Below, piece by piece: positions 50,901 through 59,699 of a stretch of 64,000 bases of DNA; position 1 is the stretch's first letter, and every line of letters begins with the position of its first letter. Under the pieces are notes generated by a model. That model was not told the origin of the DNA. It saw only the letters and a program-made list of their open reading frames with translations, and did no database searches. Source of the stretch: Veillonella sp. (GTDB lineage: Bacteria > Bacillota > Negativicutes > Veillonellales > Veillonellaceae); assembly GCF_041333735.1 (NCBI RefSeq), contig NZ_JBGKFB010000001.1:372001-436000 (forward strand), in the 5' to 3' direction. The position numbers and the translations under genes were made by a program.

Positions 50901-51689
50901 TTATTTAGATGGGGAGAAACCGTATTTCTCTAATACTTTTTGGCCTTCTGGGCTCATTACGTATTGGTAGAAATCTTTTGCCAATGCGTTGTCATATTTT
51001 TTTATGATACCGATTGGATAGATGACTGGATCATGGGAATCCGCCGGTGTTACAGCAGAGATTTGAACTGCATCGCCTGCAGCAATAGCATCTGTTTTAT
51101 AGATAAAGCCCGCATCACCAGCACCTTGGCTAATAGATGCTGTTACAGCTTTAACGTCTTTAGCATATACAACGTTTGGCTCAACTTGATCCCATACGCC
51201 TAATTTTGTTAATACTTGTTTACCATAATTACCAGCAGGTACTGTTTCAGGGTTACCTAATACGATACGTTTAACAGAAGCAATTTGATTTAATTCAACT
51301 TTAGGTTGGCCTTTTGGAACTACGAGAACTAATTCATTAGTTACAAATGGTTTAACATCTGTTACAAGGTCTTTTTCTTGCAACATTTTCATATTCTTTT
51401 CGTCAGCAGAGATGAATAAGCTGGCTGGTGCACCTTGTTCAATTTGTTGGCGCAATGTACCAGAACCAGCAAAGTTAATAGCAATTTGGTCATCTGCTAA
51501 GTTATGGCTCTTTTTGTAAGAATCTGCTAATTCAGTAAGAGCACCTTTCAAGCTCGCTGCTGCTTGTACAGTAATCTTTTCAGATGTGCTTGGTTTAGCA
51601 GAATCTACTGCTTTGTTTGTGTCACTACCACAACCCACTAACAAGGCTAGCATGAAAACGCTCATTAATACTAATAAAATTCGTTTCAT
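50901..51689 (-). CDS. modA: Molybdate-binding lipoprotein
   Basis: 262-residue binding protein. A lipoprotein signal ends in LALLVGC (lipid Cys near residue 20), then ITVQAAASLKGALTELAD, FAGSGTLRQQIEQGAPASLFISAD and YPIGIIKK, the hallmarks of ModA, which binds molybdate or tungstate. GGAGG lies before ATG 51689; the longer frame to 51734 is rejected. First gene of modABC. Supplies Mo or W for pterin cofactor enzymes. Confidence 0.94.
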   Translation of the reverse strand: MKRILLVLMSVFMLALLVGCGSDTNKAVDSAKPSTSEKITVQAAASLKGALTELADSYKKSHNLADDQIAINFAGSGTLRQQIEQGAPASLFISADEKNMKMLQEKDLVTDVKPFVTNELVLVVPKGQPKVELNQIASVKRIVLGNPETVPAGNYGKQVLTKLGVWDQVEPNVVYAKDVKAVTASISQGAGDAGFIYKTDAIAAGDAVQISAVTPADSHDPVIYPIGIIKKYDNALAKDFYQYVMSPEGQKVLEKYGFSPSK

Positions 51690-51858
51690 AATTCCTCCTG
51701 TGCATCCCTTTGGACTCCACACTGTAAAAGCCATGGTTACTCACCGTAGAGACACGTTCAAAGAACAAACTAAAATATACAATATATTCACATTATACTA
51801 TAAATCGACATATTTAGTCGTATACCAAAAGTCACATCTTTCATAGATATTTCTGATG

Positions 51859-51879
51859 ATTATGATTAGTAATCATAAT
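51859..51879. promoter_or_regulatory. Palindrome between modA and the AEC transporter gene
   Basis: ATTATGATTA-G-TAATCATAAT: a perfect 10-base inverted repeat around one base. It lies 170 bases from modA and 97 from the divergent AEC gene. It has the size of a dimeric repressor site (Fur/PerR-like symmetry, but the sequence is not a standard box). Confidence 0.55.
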
Positions 51880-51975
51880 GGATAAAACTTTTAAGTCTCA
51901 AACAATACATACTATGGTATGATAATACTATACATTAAATCCGTACTGAATTAATGAGAAACTCTAGGTGAGATA

Positions 51976-52965
51976 ATGAATATATTCGAGCTAATAGGAC
52001 ATATATTTATGAACTCTATGATTCCTATCTTTATACTGATAGGTGTAGGGTTTATATTGGATAGAAAATTTAAACTAGATTTATATACGCTGAGTAAACT
52101 AAACTTCTACATATTATTACCTACCTTTGTATTTAGGGCCATGTATGAAGCTAAATTTACATCGGGTACGTTAGAAATTGTATTTTGTGCACTAATTGTA
52201 CTCATACTAAACTCTATACTTTCAGGTGTGGTCGGCAAAATACAAGGTTATGATGTAGCAAAAATTGCCACATTAAAGAACTGCGTTATGTTTAACAATG
52301 TCGGCAATATGGGCATTGCCCTTGCCATCTTTGTATTTACCAATGTGCCTTACGTTATAGATGGCGCAACCCCCTATGCTGATTTAGGTCTCGTCAGCGT
52401 CGTATCCATTATGATTATACAAACCATCACGAGTAATACCTATGGCTTCTACCAAGCTGGGGCTGGACGATTGAGCACAAAGGATGCGTTAAGCGTAGTA
52501 TTCCATATGCCTATGGTATATGCTATACCGCTTGCATTACTTTGCCAGCTCTTACCATTTGATTTACACGGTCTATTCTTCTTTGCCCCTCTTAAAATCT
52601 TTGCTAATGCCTTTGTAGGCGTTGCCATGATTGCTTTAGGGGTGCAGATTAACAGAACGCCATTAAACTTCTTTAAGTCGGATGTTATGCTTGCTACATC
52701 CTTACGACTCGTTGTAAGTCCTCTCATTGCTGCAGTCATTACTATATTATTCATAATGTTCTATGGTCCTATGCATCCGATTGCAGCTCAAACGATTGTC
52801 ATTACCTATAGTGTACCGACAGCCATCAATATGGCTCTCATCGCTATTGAAATGAAAAACAATCCGGAGTACGCTACACAAATTGTAATGGGTACAACTA
52901 TATTATCAGCAGTGACGATGCCACTATTCATTACTATAGCCTATTACCTCTTCCCATTATATTAA
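51976..52965 (+). CDS. AEC family (auxin efflux carrier-like) transporter
   Basis: 329-residue inner-membrane protein with about ten helices in two inverted halves. Characteristic starts: MNSMIPIFILIGVGFILDRKF-like first helix and the NVGNMGIALAIF crossing motif in helix 4. Bacterial AEC members include malate permeases (MleP/MdcF). The loop between the halves is short. AGGTGAG precedes the ATG. It is monocistronic. A dicarboxylate substrate would suit a lactate/malate-using organism, but this is inference. Confidence 0.9.
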   Translation: MNIFELIGHIFMNSMIPIFILIGVGFILDRKFKLDLYTLSKLNFYILLPTFVFRAMYEAKFTSGTLEIVFCALIVLILNSILSGVVGKIQGYDVAKIATLKNCVMFNNVGNMGIALAIFVFTNVPYVIDGATPYADLGLVSVVSIMIIQTITSNTYGFYQAGAGRLSTKDALSVVFHMPMVYAIPLALLCQLLPFDLHGLFFFAPLKIFANAFVGVAMIALGVQINRTPLNFFKSDVMLATSLRLVVSPLIAAVITILFIMFYGPMHPIAAQTIVITYSVPTAINMALIAIEMKNNPEYATQIVMGTTILSAVTMPLFITIAYYLFPLY

Positions 52966-52983
52966 TACTAGTATGCCTATACA

Positions 52984-53011
52984 AAAAGGAGCCGTATAAA
53001 CGGCTCCTTTT
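52984..53011 (+). terminator. Terminator after AEC gene
   Basis: AAAAGGAGCCGT/ACGGCTCCTTTT, 4-base loop, T-run. Confidence 0.9.
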
Positions 53012-53111
53012 CTTATGTTTTTATAGTATAAATCGTTAGAGGTTATATATCATATATATTTTATACATTCCTAATCAAACTAGACAAGTGGTATACAGTA
53101 AGAATATATAA

Positions 53112-53402
53112 CTATTGATGAGATACGTGTTCCATCCCCATTCTTACGAGACCTTCCACATGATCATCGTTTAGAGAGTAGTATGCAGTTTTCCCATCCT
53201 TGCGATAGGTCACAAGACGTGCTTGACGCAATACACGCAATTGGTGAGAAATGGCAGATTGTCCCATACCCATTGTTTCTGCAATGTGATTTACACACAT
53301 TTCGTTTTCTAATAATAATTCTACTATTTTAAGGCGTGTAGGGTCACCCAAGATTTTAAACAGTTCTGCTAGCTTTAGCAATGATTCTTGTTTGTCGCTC
53401 AT
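53112..53402 (-). CDS. ArsR/SmtB family metal-sensing regulator
   Basis: 96-residue winged-helix repressor: LFKILGDPTRLKIVELLLENE, HIAETMGMGQSAISHQLRVLRQA (recognition helix), wing TYRKDGKTAYYSL. The C-terminal helix has D-x-H-x10-H-x2-H (DDHVEGL...HVSH), exactly the alpha-5 zinc/cobalt site of SmtB, CzrA and NmtR; there is no alpha-3N Cys pair. It should lose DNA binding when Zn (or Co/Ni) binds. ATG 53402 has GGGGGA before it; the frame extends 4 codons. No efflux gene is adjacent, so its target lies elsewhere. Confidence 0.9.
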   Translation of the reverse strand: MSDKQESLLKLAELFKILGDPTRLKIVELLLENEMCVNHIAETMGMGQSAISHQLRVLRQARLVTYRKDGKTAYYSLNDDHVEGLVRMGMEHVSHQ

Positions 53403-53524
53403 ATAGTCCCCCATATTATAAACTATTATCTATGTTTATTTATCATTCTCATGTAACGTAATTTCGTTCTTATTTGTAAACCTAAACGGCATACATATAA
53501 ATATTATATCATTTTTGAGCTATA

Positions 53525-53558
53525 AAAAAGAGACTTTGTTATAACAAAGTCTCTTTTT
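53525..53558 (-). terminator. Terminator of universal stress protein gene
   Basis: AAAAAGAGACTTTGTTATAACAAAGTCTC-type perfect stem with T-runs both sides. Confidence 0.85.
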
Positions 53559-53583
53559 GTATCATATCTGTACAGGATATGAA

Positions 53584-54030
53584 TTATTTAATGATCAATA
53601 CAGGGCAAGTGGAGTGACTAGTTACATAGCTACTTACGCTACCCATGAATAAGCCTTTCAATGGACCAAGGCCACGGCTACCCATTACGATAAGGTCAGC
53701 ATTGTATTTTTTAGCTACTGCTAATAATGCAGGACCAGGGGAACCAACTTCGAATACGCTTTTAACTTTTACGCCTGTAGGAATTTCTTTTACTACATCG
53801 TTAAGGATTTCTTTACCAGTTTCTTCCATATCTTCTGCAATTTGTTCAGATACGTAACCACCGGAAATTGGTGTTTGATCGAAATTGGAAATAGCAGACA
53901 CGATGTTTGCAACATGAACAACAATCAATTCAGCATGGTTGCGGTCCGCTACAGCGAGAGCATGTTCCAACGCACGTTTAGCATTTTCAGAACCATCAGT
54001 AGGTACGACAATAGTTTTGTAGGTAACCAT
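53584..54030 (-). CDS. Universal stress protein (UspA family)
   Basis: 148-residue soluble alpha/beta protein. Starts TIVVPTDGSENAKRALEHAL and ends with the ATP-binding motif GSRGLGPLKGLFMGSVSSYVTSHSTCPVL (G-2x-G-9x-G-S pattern), so it belongs to the nucleotide-binding branch. Such proteins are dimers induced in stress or growth arrest; specific activity is unknown. AGGAGGGG precedes the ATG. Single-gene transcript with its own terminator. Confidence 0.93.
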   Translation of the reverse strand: MVTYKTIVVPTDGSENAKRALEHALAVADRNHAELIVVHVANIVSAISNFDQTPISGGYVSEQIAEDMEETGKEILNDVVKEIPTGVKVKSVFEVGSPGPALLAVAKKYNADLIVMGSRGLGPLKGLFMGSVSSYVTSHSTCPVLIIK

Positions 54031-54118
54031 AATAACCCCTCCTATTTCTAATCCCTCAAAGGGGATATGATCAAAGATCGTTTAGCCTATAGTATTATAT
54101 TCTAGACCATCAAGGAAA

Positions 54119-54142
54119 ACTCCTCTTTTTCTAGAGGATTTC
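54119..54142 (-). terminator. Weak terminator after the exported protein gene
   Basis: TCCTCT/AGAGGA stem extended by A/T pairs, T-run GTTTT on the minus strand, about 60 bases past the stop at 54200. Confidence 0.45.
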
Positions 54143-54199
54143 TTTTATTATAGCACAAATTATACAGATTTATACAAATAAAAGAATATTATGTGTATA

Positions 54200-55471
54200 T
54201 TATAAAACTTGTGATGACTGGTTAGTATTCAATGTAGTGGTCAATTTAAATCCATCGAGCACATCGATAAGCTCAGGTGTAGTAAGGCTAGTACCTGCAG
54301 GACCAATCATACGAGCCACAGCTACATTGCCTTCATTACCTAAGATAATAGTAGCAGCAAAAGATACCGGTGCTGCTACAGATGTATCAGCCGTATTCGG
54401 GTTCTTCATATGACCTGCCAAGTAGAACATTACATTACCATCGATAATATGTGTTTCATAACGTGTAATCGTTGCCTTATTTACCTCAACCAATTGTTTA
54501 AGGTAATAATCACCTAGCATTTGTTTGCCCATCATGGTAGGCATACCTGTGCTAACCGCTTGTACTGGTATTGTAAAGGATTCAATATCGAGGCGAACAT
54601 TATGCTTAGCGAAAGCAATTTTACCCTTTTCATTTAGACGGGTAAAGCCTTTTGGATAGGTAAATTTAATGCCTTCAGCTACACTGATATCACTTGTGCC
54701 AGAAATAAACTGCTTAACACCTTTGATTGTACTAGAACCAGATTTATTTAGTAATTCAAAGGATGGAATTGTATGCTCCATCAAGCCTTGTTCCATGAAT
54801 TCCCCTTGAATAGGTGCATAGGTACTCACCAAATTATAGCGATGTGTTGGATCCTTATCCATGATAAATTCCGCTTCAAATACAGATTGAACAGGCTCTG
54901 TAGATGTCATTTCAGCATACGATTTTGGTGTTGTTTTATCCCAACGCGCTGATGTAGCCCCTTTCTTTGTGAAGAAGCCCCCAACGATATCGTTGTTTTC
55001 AAAGACATTACTATGCTGACGCCAGATGCTCAAGTACTCTTCATCAGACATACCCTTGATTGGCACACCATACCAAGTCGTATTCCATTCCTTTTGAGAT
55101 ACCCCGTCTTGCGGTGTATTATTGCGTTTTGTGAAAGATACAGTATAGGAATCATCTTGCGTTGGACCCGCTAGGTTGAAAGAATAGCCTTGAATATGCT
55201 CACTTTCACTACGCACATCCATATCTATCTTAACACCATCAGCTACACGCCATGGAATCGTAAAGGTATAGCCATTTTTATAGTCCTTGACCACCGTATT
55301 CATCGTAGTTGCATACGATTTATACTGCTCTGGCAAAATAGAGGCAGAGTCTTTTTGGGAATCTACGATAGCCATCGGAGTTCCAGGTGTGCCTTGTAAA
55401 CCTTCTGCCATAATAGAGGTCGTGCTCATAGCCATGACAGCCAATGTTGCAGCCATAAAACGTAACTTCAT
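54200..55471 (-). CDS. Exported protein of unknown function in an ABC operon
   Basis: 423 residues with a signal peptide (about 1-22, ending MAEG). No family recognised. Two halves can be seen, each opening with a similar phrase: NGYTFTIPWRVADGVKID near residue 65 and VAEGIKFTYPKGFTRL near 265, which suggests an internal duplication of a beta-rich domain. No cysteines, so an envelope location is suitable. It starts 8 bases after the amino-acid ABC ATPase with its own GGAGG, hence is the fourth gene of that operon and may act in uptake or at the outer membrane. Confidence 0.75.
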   Translation of the reverse strand: MKLRFMAATLAVMAMSTTSIMAEGLQGTPGTPMAIVDSQKDSASILPEQYKSYATTMNTVVKDYKNGYTFTIPWRVADGVKIDMDVRSESEHIQGYSFNLAGPTQDDSYTVSFTKRNNTPQDGVSQKEWNTTWYGVPIKGMSDEEYLSIWRQHSNVFENNDIVGGFFTKKGATSARWDKTTPKSYAEMTSTEPVQSVFEAEFIMDKDPTHRYNLVSTYAPIQGEFMEQGLMEHTIPSFELLNKSGSSTIKGVKQFISGTSDISVAEGIKFTYPKGFTRLNEKGKIAFAKHNVRLDIESFTIPVQAVSTGMPTMMGKQMLGDYYLKQLVEVNKATITRYETHIIDGNVMFYLAGHMKNPNTADTSVAAPVSFAATIILGNEGNVAVARMIGPAGTSLTTPELIDVLDGFKLTTTLNTNQSSQVL

Positions 55472-55479
55472 AAGACCTC

Positions 55480-56238
55480 CTATAACATGTTCTCCAAGAA
55501 CGCTTTCGTTCTATCGTTCTGTGGATTGTTGAAAATTTGTTCTGGTGTACCTTCCTCTTGGATAACACCATCTGCCATGAAGATGACACGATCAGATACT
55601 TCACGAGCAAAGTTCATTTCATGGGTTACGATAATCATCGTCATATGATCATCAGCCAACTGTTTTATGGTCTTAAGAACCTCACCTGTTAATTCTGGGT
55701 CAAGGGCTGATGTAGGCTCATCAAATAGCATGATTTCTGGGTTCATCGCCAATGCACGAGCAATGGCCACACGTTGTTGTTGACCCCCGGACAAACGGGA
55801 TGGATACATATCGCGCTTTTCCCATAGACCAACTTTATTGAGTAATCGCTCTGCTATTGGTAAAATCTCATCATCTTTCATACCTTTTACCATGCGCGGT
55901 GCGATCATAATATTATCAAGAACCGTCATATGAGGGAATAAATTGAAAGATTGGAAAACCATGCCCATGCGTAATAGCAAATCATGTTGTGTTTCTTGGC
56001 TAGCATAGTTTACAGTGCCATTAGCATCTGTACTAGCAAGAACTGTACCATCTACAGTAATAGAGCCACCATCAATGGTCTCCAATTGACCTAAGCAGCG
56101 CAAGAATGTAGATTTACCAGAGCCAGATGGGCCGATAATAGAAACGATTTCCCCTCTATCCATTTTGAGCGATACATCGCGCAATACAGTTTGATTGTTA
56201 AAGCGTTTTTCAATACGCTCCATGTTTACAAATGTCAT
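55480..56238 (-). CDS. Polar amino-acid ABC transporter ATP-binding protein
   Basis: 252-residue GlnQ/ArtP-type ATPase. Walker A GPSGSGKSTFLR, Q-loop MVFQSFNLFPHMTVLDNI, signature LSGGQQQRVAIARALA, Walker B IMLFDEPTSALDPEL and switch His in VTHEMNFAREV are complete. Energises uptake with the permease and binding lipoprotein upstream in the same transcript. Separated from the permease by 107 bases. The transported amino acid is not determined by sequence. Confidence 0.95.
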   Translation of the reverse strand: MTFVNMERIEKRFNNQTVLRDVSLKMDRGEIVSIIGPSGSGKSTFLRCLGQLETIDGGSITVDGTVLASTDANGTVNYASQETQHDLLLRMGMVFQSFNLFPHMTVLDNIMIAPRMVKGMKDDEILPIAERLLNKVGLWEKRDMYPSRLSGGQQQRVAIARALAMNPEIMLFDEPTSALDPELTGEVLKTIKQLADDHMTMIIVTHEMNFAREVSDRVIFMADGVIQEEGTPEQIFNNPQNDRTKAFLENML

Positions 56239-56345
56239 AAGTACCTCTTACATCGTCGTATTAACTAAATAGTTGTAGTCTTAAATAGTGCTATAGCCCC
56301 TCAAACAACTACATCTATATCTACGACACACTACTACAGAATAGA

Positions 56346-57002
56346 TTAATCTTCATATACAGCAAATCGTCTTTCTAAGTAGTTGAAGATATTTGTCAAA
56401 ATAAAGGTAAAGATCAAGTAGAATAAAGCTGCCACTAAAAAGGCAGAGATATCAAAGTCACGTTGTACGATAGATTTTGTAATACGCAAGATATCATTCA
56501 TAGCCAATACGTATACAAGAGACGTATCTTTCAACAAGTTAATTGTTTCGTTCGCAAGTGGAGGCAATACGCGTTTAAACATTTGAGGTAAGATGATTTT
56601 ACGCATTGTTTGAGCATAGGTAAAACCAAGAACCTTTGCCCCTTCGTACTGACCACGAGAAATGGATTGAATACCACCGCGGAAAATTTCACATAAATAA
56701 GCGGCGTAGTTTAATACGAATGTAAGAACAGCGGCTGTAGCATCATCCATTTGTACCGCACCATCTGTAATGATAGGCAATGCATAGTAAACGAATAAAA
56801 TTTGTAGCATTAATGGTGTGCCGCGCATCAAATATACGAAAGCTTCAACAATTTTGTCGAGCACTGTAAATTTAGATAGACGTACCAAAGCAAGTAAGAT
56901 ACCGCCAGGAATGGATAAAATCCATACAATACAGAAGAGCGATACGGTTACCTTTAAACCATCAGCGATGGTTGGGATAATCTGCAATAAATAATCTAAC
57001 AT
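56346..57002 (-). CDS. Polar amino-acid ABC transporter permease
   Basis: 218-residue inner-membrane permease of the HisM/GlnP type, about five helices. Seen: PTIADGLKVTVSLFCIVWIL, RGTPLMLQILFVYYALP and the EAA loop QYEGAKVLGFTYAQTMRKIILPQ region. GGAG lies before ATG 57002; a longer frame to 57062 runs through a strong hairpin and is rejected. It lies between the binding protein and the ATPase genes; one permease type suggests a homodimer. Confidence 0.94.
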   Translation of the reverse strand: MLDYLLQIIPTIADGLKVTVSLFCIVWILSIPGGILLALVRLSKFTVLDKIVEAFVYLMRGTPLMLQILFVYYALPIITDGAVQMDDATAAVLTFVLNYAAYLCEIFRGGIQSISRGQYEGAKVLGFTYAQTMRKIILPQMFKRVLPPLANETINLLKDTSLVYVLAMNDILRITKSIVQRDFDISAFLVAALFYLIFTFILTNIFNYLERRFAVYED

Positions 57003-57023
57003 GGAATACTCCTTCAAAACACG

Positions 57024-57056
57024 ACTAGAGAAGAGGCATCTGGCCTCTTCTCTAGT
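57024..57056 (-). promoter_or_regulatory. Intercistronic 13-base-pair hairpin
   Basis: Perfect ACTAGAGAAGAGG/CCTCTTCTCTAGT with a 7-base loop, between the binding-protein and permease genes; followed on the minus strand by CGTGTTTTG, so termination should be only partial. It would protect the binding-protein mRNA and lower permease expression. Confidence 0.75.
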
Positions 57057-57125
57057 GTACATTTCGTTCTTTAATTATCTGTTGTACATACTGACCATAG
57101 TACTATTAGTATATCACGAATTGTA

Positions 57126-57938
57126 CTATTTAGCATCGCTCTTATCTAGGTCTGCACTAGAGCCCAACCATTTTTCAACGATTTTATCAGCAGTACCATC
57201 TTTTTTCATGTCCGCTAAGATACCATTGATTTTATCACGTAATGCAGTGTCATCTTTACGGAAGCCAACAGCGAAGTTATCAACACCGTAATCAGTACCG
57301 TCTACGATTTTGTATTTACCAGGTTCTTTTGTCATGAGGTAACGAGCGATAACACCATCAGCGATAACGGCATCAACACGACCAATACCAAGATCCATGA
57401 AAGCACTTACGAAATCAGCATAGGATTTTGTTTCTTTTACAGTTTTACCGCTTGGATCATTTTGCAATGCAGATTCACCAGTACTAGCTTGTTGAACACC
57501 TACTACTTTACCTGCTAAATCAGCTTTGGATTTGATGGAGTCATCATCATTACGAACAACGATGTATTGTTTATCCTTCATGTATGTGTTGGAGAACAAA
57601 ATATTTTTCTCACGTTCAGGAGATACTGTTAAGCCATTCCATAAAGCGTCGATTTTTTTAGATTTCAACTCAGCTTCTTTACTGGACCAGTCGATAGCTT
57701 TGAACTCTACTTCCATGCCAGCGCGTTTAGCCGCTTCTTTAGCCATATCAATATCTAAACCAACGATTTCGCCTTTATCATCTTTAAAGCCCATTGGAGG
57801 GAAGCTATCATCTAAGCCGATAACGATTTTTTTAGGCAATTCTGTATTAGCGGTTTTAGTATCGCTACCACAACCCGTTACAAATACCATCATAGATACT
57901 GCTGCAAGGCCAACGGCCATCATTTTTTTCCAATTCAT
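57126..57938 (-). CDS. Amino-acid ABC transporter substrate-binding lipoprotein
   Basis: 270-residue type 2 binding protein with lipobox VFVTGC (lipid Cys23). Family core: IVIGLDDSFPPMGFKDDKG, VGLDIDMAKEAAKRAG, LWNGLTVSPEREKNI and GVQQASTGESAL. GGAGG precedes the ATG. First gene of the transcript that continues, after a strong hairpin, with permease, ATPase and the 423-residue exported protein. Resembles glutamine/cystine-type binders; the ligand is open. Confidence 0.95.
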   Translation of the reverse strand: MNWKKMMAVGLAAVSMMVFVTGCGSDTKTANTELPKKIVIGLDDSFPPMGFKDDKGEIVGLDIDMAKEAAKRAGMEVEFKAIDWSSKEAELKSKKIDALWNGLTVSPEREKNILFSNTYMKDKQYIVVRNDDDSIKSKADLAGKVVGVQQASTGESALQNDPSGKTVKETKSYADFVSAFMDLGIGRVDAVIADGVIARYLMTKEPGKYKIVDGTDYGVDNFAVGFRKDDTALRDKINGILADMKKDGTADKIVEKWLGSSADLDKSDAK

Positions 57939-58141
57939 AACTATCCTCCACGGTGTATTACACCTTTAACTACTTGCTATTATATGCTGTACAGAACACA
58001 CCTCTGTACCCGATGATTGTATTATACTTTAGTTCGTTAAAGTTGTAAATAGCTAATTTGATGAATTTTTTGAATTTTCTTAATTAATCCATGCTACATA
58101 CTATGTTTTATAGCTCAAAAGCCTTTGTATATACTTATACT

Positions 58142-58618
58142 TTAAAGCTCTGAATGCTTATGAATAGCCTCAATCATAGCCATTTTATCTTTATACCCTA
58201 CCTGTGCAAGATCTAAGGGTATGACATAAATCCCACCATGACCATTCATGGCCTGCAATTCACGCCACCCCTCGGTAAATCCAATAATATGCTCATAATC
58301 GACAAAGACAAAATATTCATCCCCATGAAAGAGACTGTGAAAGTATTCTATAAAAGAAAAAGGCCTACGTTTTAACACGAGGCCCTTTTCACAGATAAAA
58401 GCTTGACTCTCACCTAATCTATGAAGGGTCCACAATATAAGAAGTAACAACAGATAATACAATATACGCTCAGCCCAATCGGACGGCAAATATTTCACAA
58501 TTAACACGCACACCAATAGACCGACGATACGTCCAGTCCACTGGATTCCACGATGTATTTCTAAGCTCTGTTGTACGGCACCTGATGAAAAGCGTTCCAT
58601 TGCCTCTTGTTTCGTCAT
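58142..58618 (-). CDS. Two-helix membrane protein of unknown family
   Basis: 158 residues. Two adjacent hydrophobic helices (about 28-46 and 53-68: IVGLLVCVLIVKYL, LYYLLLLLILWTL) flank a short loop. A soluble C-terminal beta-rich half follows (FICEKGLVLKRRPFSF, FVDYEHIIGFTEGW, GIYVIPLDL), suggesting a PH-like or YcxB-like fold facing the cytoplasm. This fold comparison is by eye. It starts 37 bases after trpS on the same strand, so it is probably co-transcribed. Confidence 0.7.
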   Translation of the reverse strand: MTKQEAMERFSSGAVQQSLEIHRGIQWTGRIVGLLVCVLIVKYLPSDWAERILYYLLLLLILWTLHRLGESQAFICEKGLVLKRRPFSFIEYFHSLFHGDEYFVFVDYEHIIGFTEGWRELQAMNGHGGIYVIPLDLAQVGYKDKMAMIEAIHKHSEL

Positions 58619-58654
58619 GGCTTACCTCACAAATTGAAAGTCTACTATATGATT

Positions 58655-59641
58655 TTATTTACGGCACAAGCCCATAGCTTGCTCAACTTTACGGTACATT
58701 TGGCTCGCTTTAGCATGAGCCTTAGCAGCACCTTCATCGAGAATGACATCGAGTTCAGGGCTTGTAATCAATTCATTGTAACGTTGTTGGATTGGCTCAA
58801 GAGTTGCCACCAAAAGATCGGCAATATCGGATTTGAATACGCCATAACCTTTACCAGCATACATTTCTTCGATGGCTTCATAGCTGTCTTTTGTGATAGC
58901 ACGGTAAATGCCCATCAAGTTAGAAATGCCCGGTTTGTTTTCTTTATCGTAACGCACTGCATTATCAGAGTCAGTTTGAGCACGTTTCAATTTTTTCACG
59001 ATCAAATCTGGTGCATCCAAAAGGCGAATGGTAGCATTTTGGTTATCATCAGATTTACTCATTTTCTTAGTTGGTTCTTGTAAGCTCATAACGCGAGCAC
59101 CACCTTCGCCTACCTTGATATCAGGCACTACGAAAGTTTCACCGAACCTACGGTTAAAACGCTCTGCCAAATTACGAGTCAACTCAAGATGTTGCTTTTG
59201 GTCCTCACCTACAGGAACATAGTTTGTACCATATAACAAGATATCTGCCGCCATCAATGGTGGGTACGTAAGCAATGCGGTAGGAATAGAGTCACCTTGC
59301 TTTTGAGACTTATCTTTGTACTGCGTCATGCGCTCTAATTCGCCAACATAGCTAATAGATTGCATAACCCAACCGAGTTTAACATGCTCAGGTACTTCGG
59401 ATTGTACGAACAATGTTACCTTTTTAGGATCGAGGCCAACCGCTAGGTACAACGCAGCCAAATTACGAGTATTTTGGAATAACTCTTTTGGATCTTGCGG
59501 TACAGTAATCGCATGTTGGTTAACGATACAATAATAACATTCGTCAGTATCTTGATAGTCTAAGAAATTACGTAAAGCCCCCAAATAGTTACCAAGTGTT
59601 AACTCACCACTTGGTTGGATGCCGGAAAATATAACTGCCAT
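58655..59641 (-). CDS. trpS: Tryptophanyl-tRNA synthetase
   Basis: 328-residue class Ic synthetase charging tRNA-Trp. The HIGH-equivalent lies in FSGIQPSGELTLGNYLGA (in part, near residue 10) and the KMSKS loop is KMSKSDDN (near 195). LTYPPLMAADILLY and GEDQKQHLELTR are conserved. Length is normal. No T-box or trp leader is visible: only a 58-base spacer with the glmS terminator separates it from glmS. The small membrane protein gene follows. Confidence 0.97.
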   Translation of the reverse strand: MAVIFSGIQPSGELTLGNYLGALRNFLDYQDTDECYYCIVNQHAITVPQDPKELFQNTRNLAALYLAVGLDPKKVTLFVQSEVPEHVKLGWVMQSISYVGELERMTQYKDKSQKQGDSIPTALLTYPPLMAADILLYGTNYVPVGEDQKQHLELTRNLAERFNRRFGETFVVPDIKVGEGGARVMSLQEPTKKMSKSDDNQNATIRLLDAPDLIVKKLKRAQTDSDNAVRYDKENKPGISNLMGIYRAITKDSYEAIEEMYAGKGYGVFKSDIADLLVATLEPIQQRYNELITSPELDVILDEGAAKAHAKASQMYRKVEQAMGLCRK

Positions 59642-59664
59642 AATAGTCTCCCTATATTGAAATA

Positions 59665-59697
59665 AACCAACAGTGCCGAAGCACTGTTGGTTATATA
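59665..59697 (-). terminator. Terminator of glmS
   Basis: AACCAACAGTGC/GCACTGTTGGTT closed by a TTCG tetraloop on the minus strand, followed by TTTATTTC. Confidence 0.8.
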
Positions 59698-59699
59698 TA

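Noticed and set aside
59642..59699. T-box or trp leader before trpS
   Set aside because: Only 58 bases, occupied by the glmS terminator; no T-box sequence or specifier loop.
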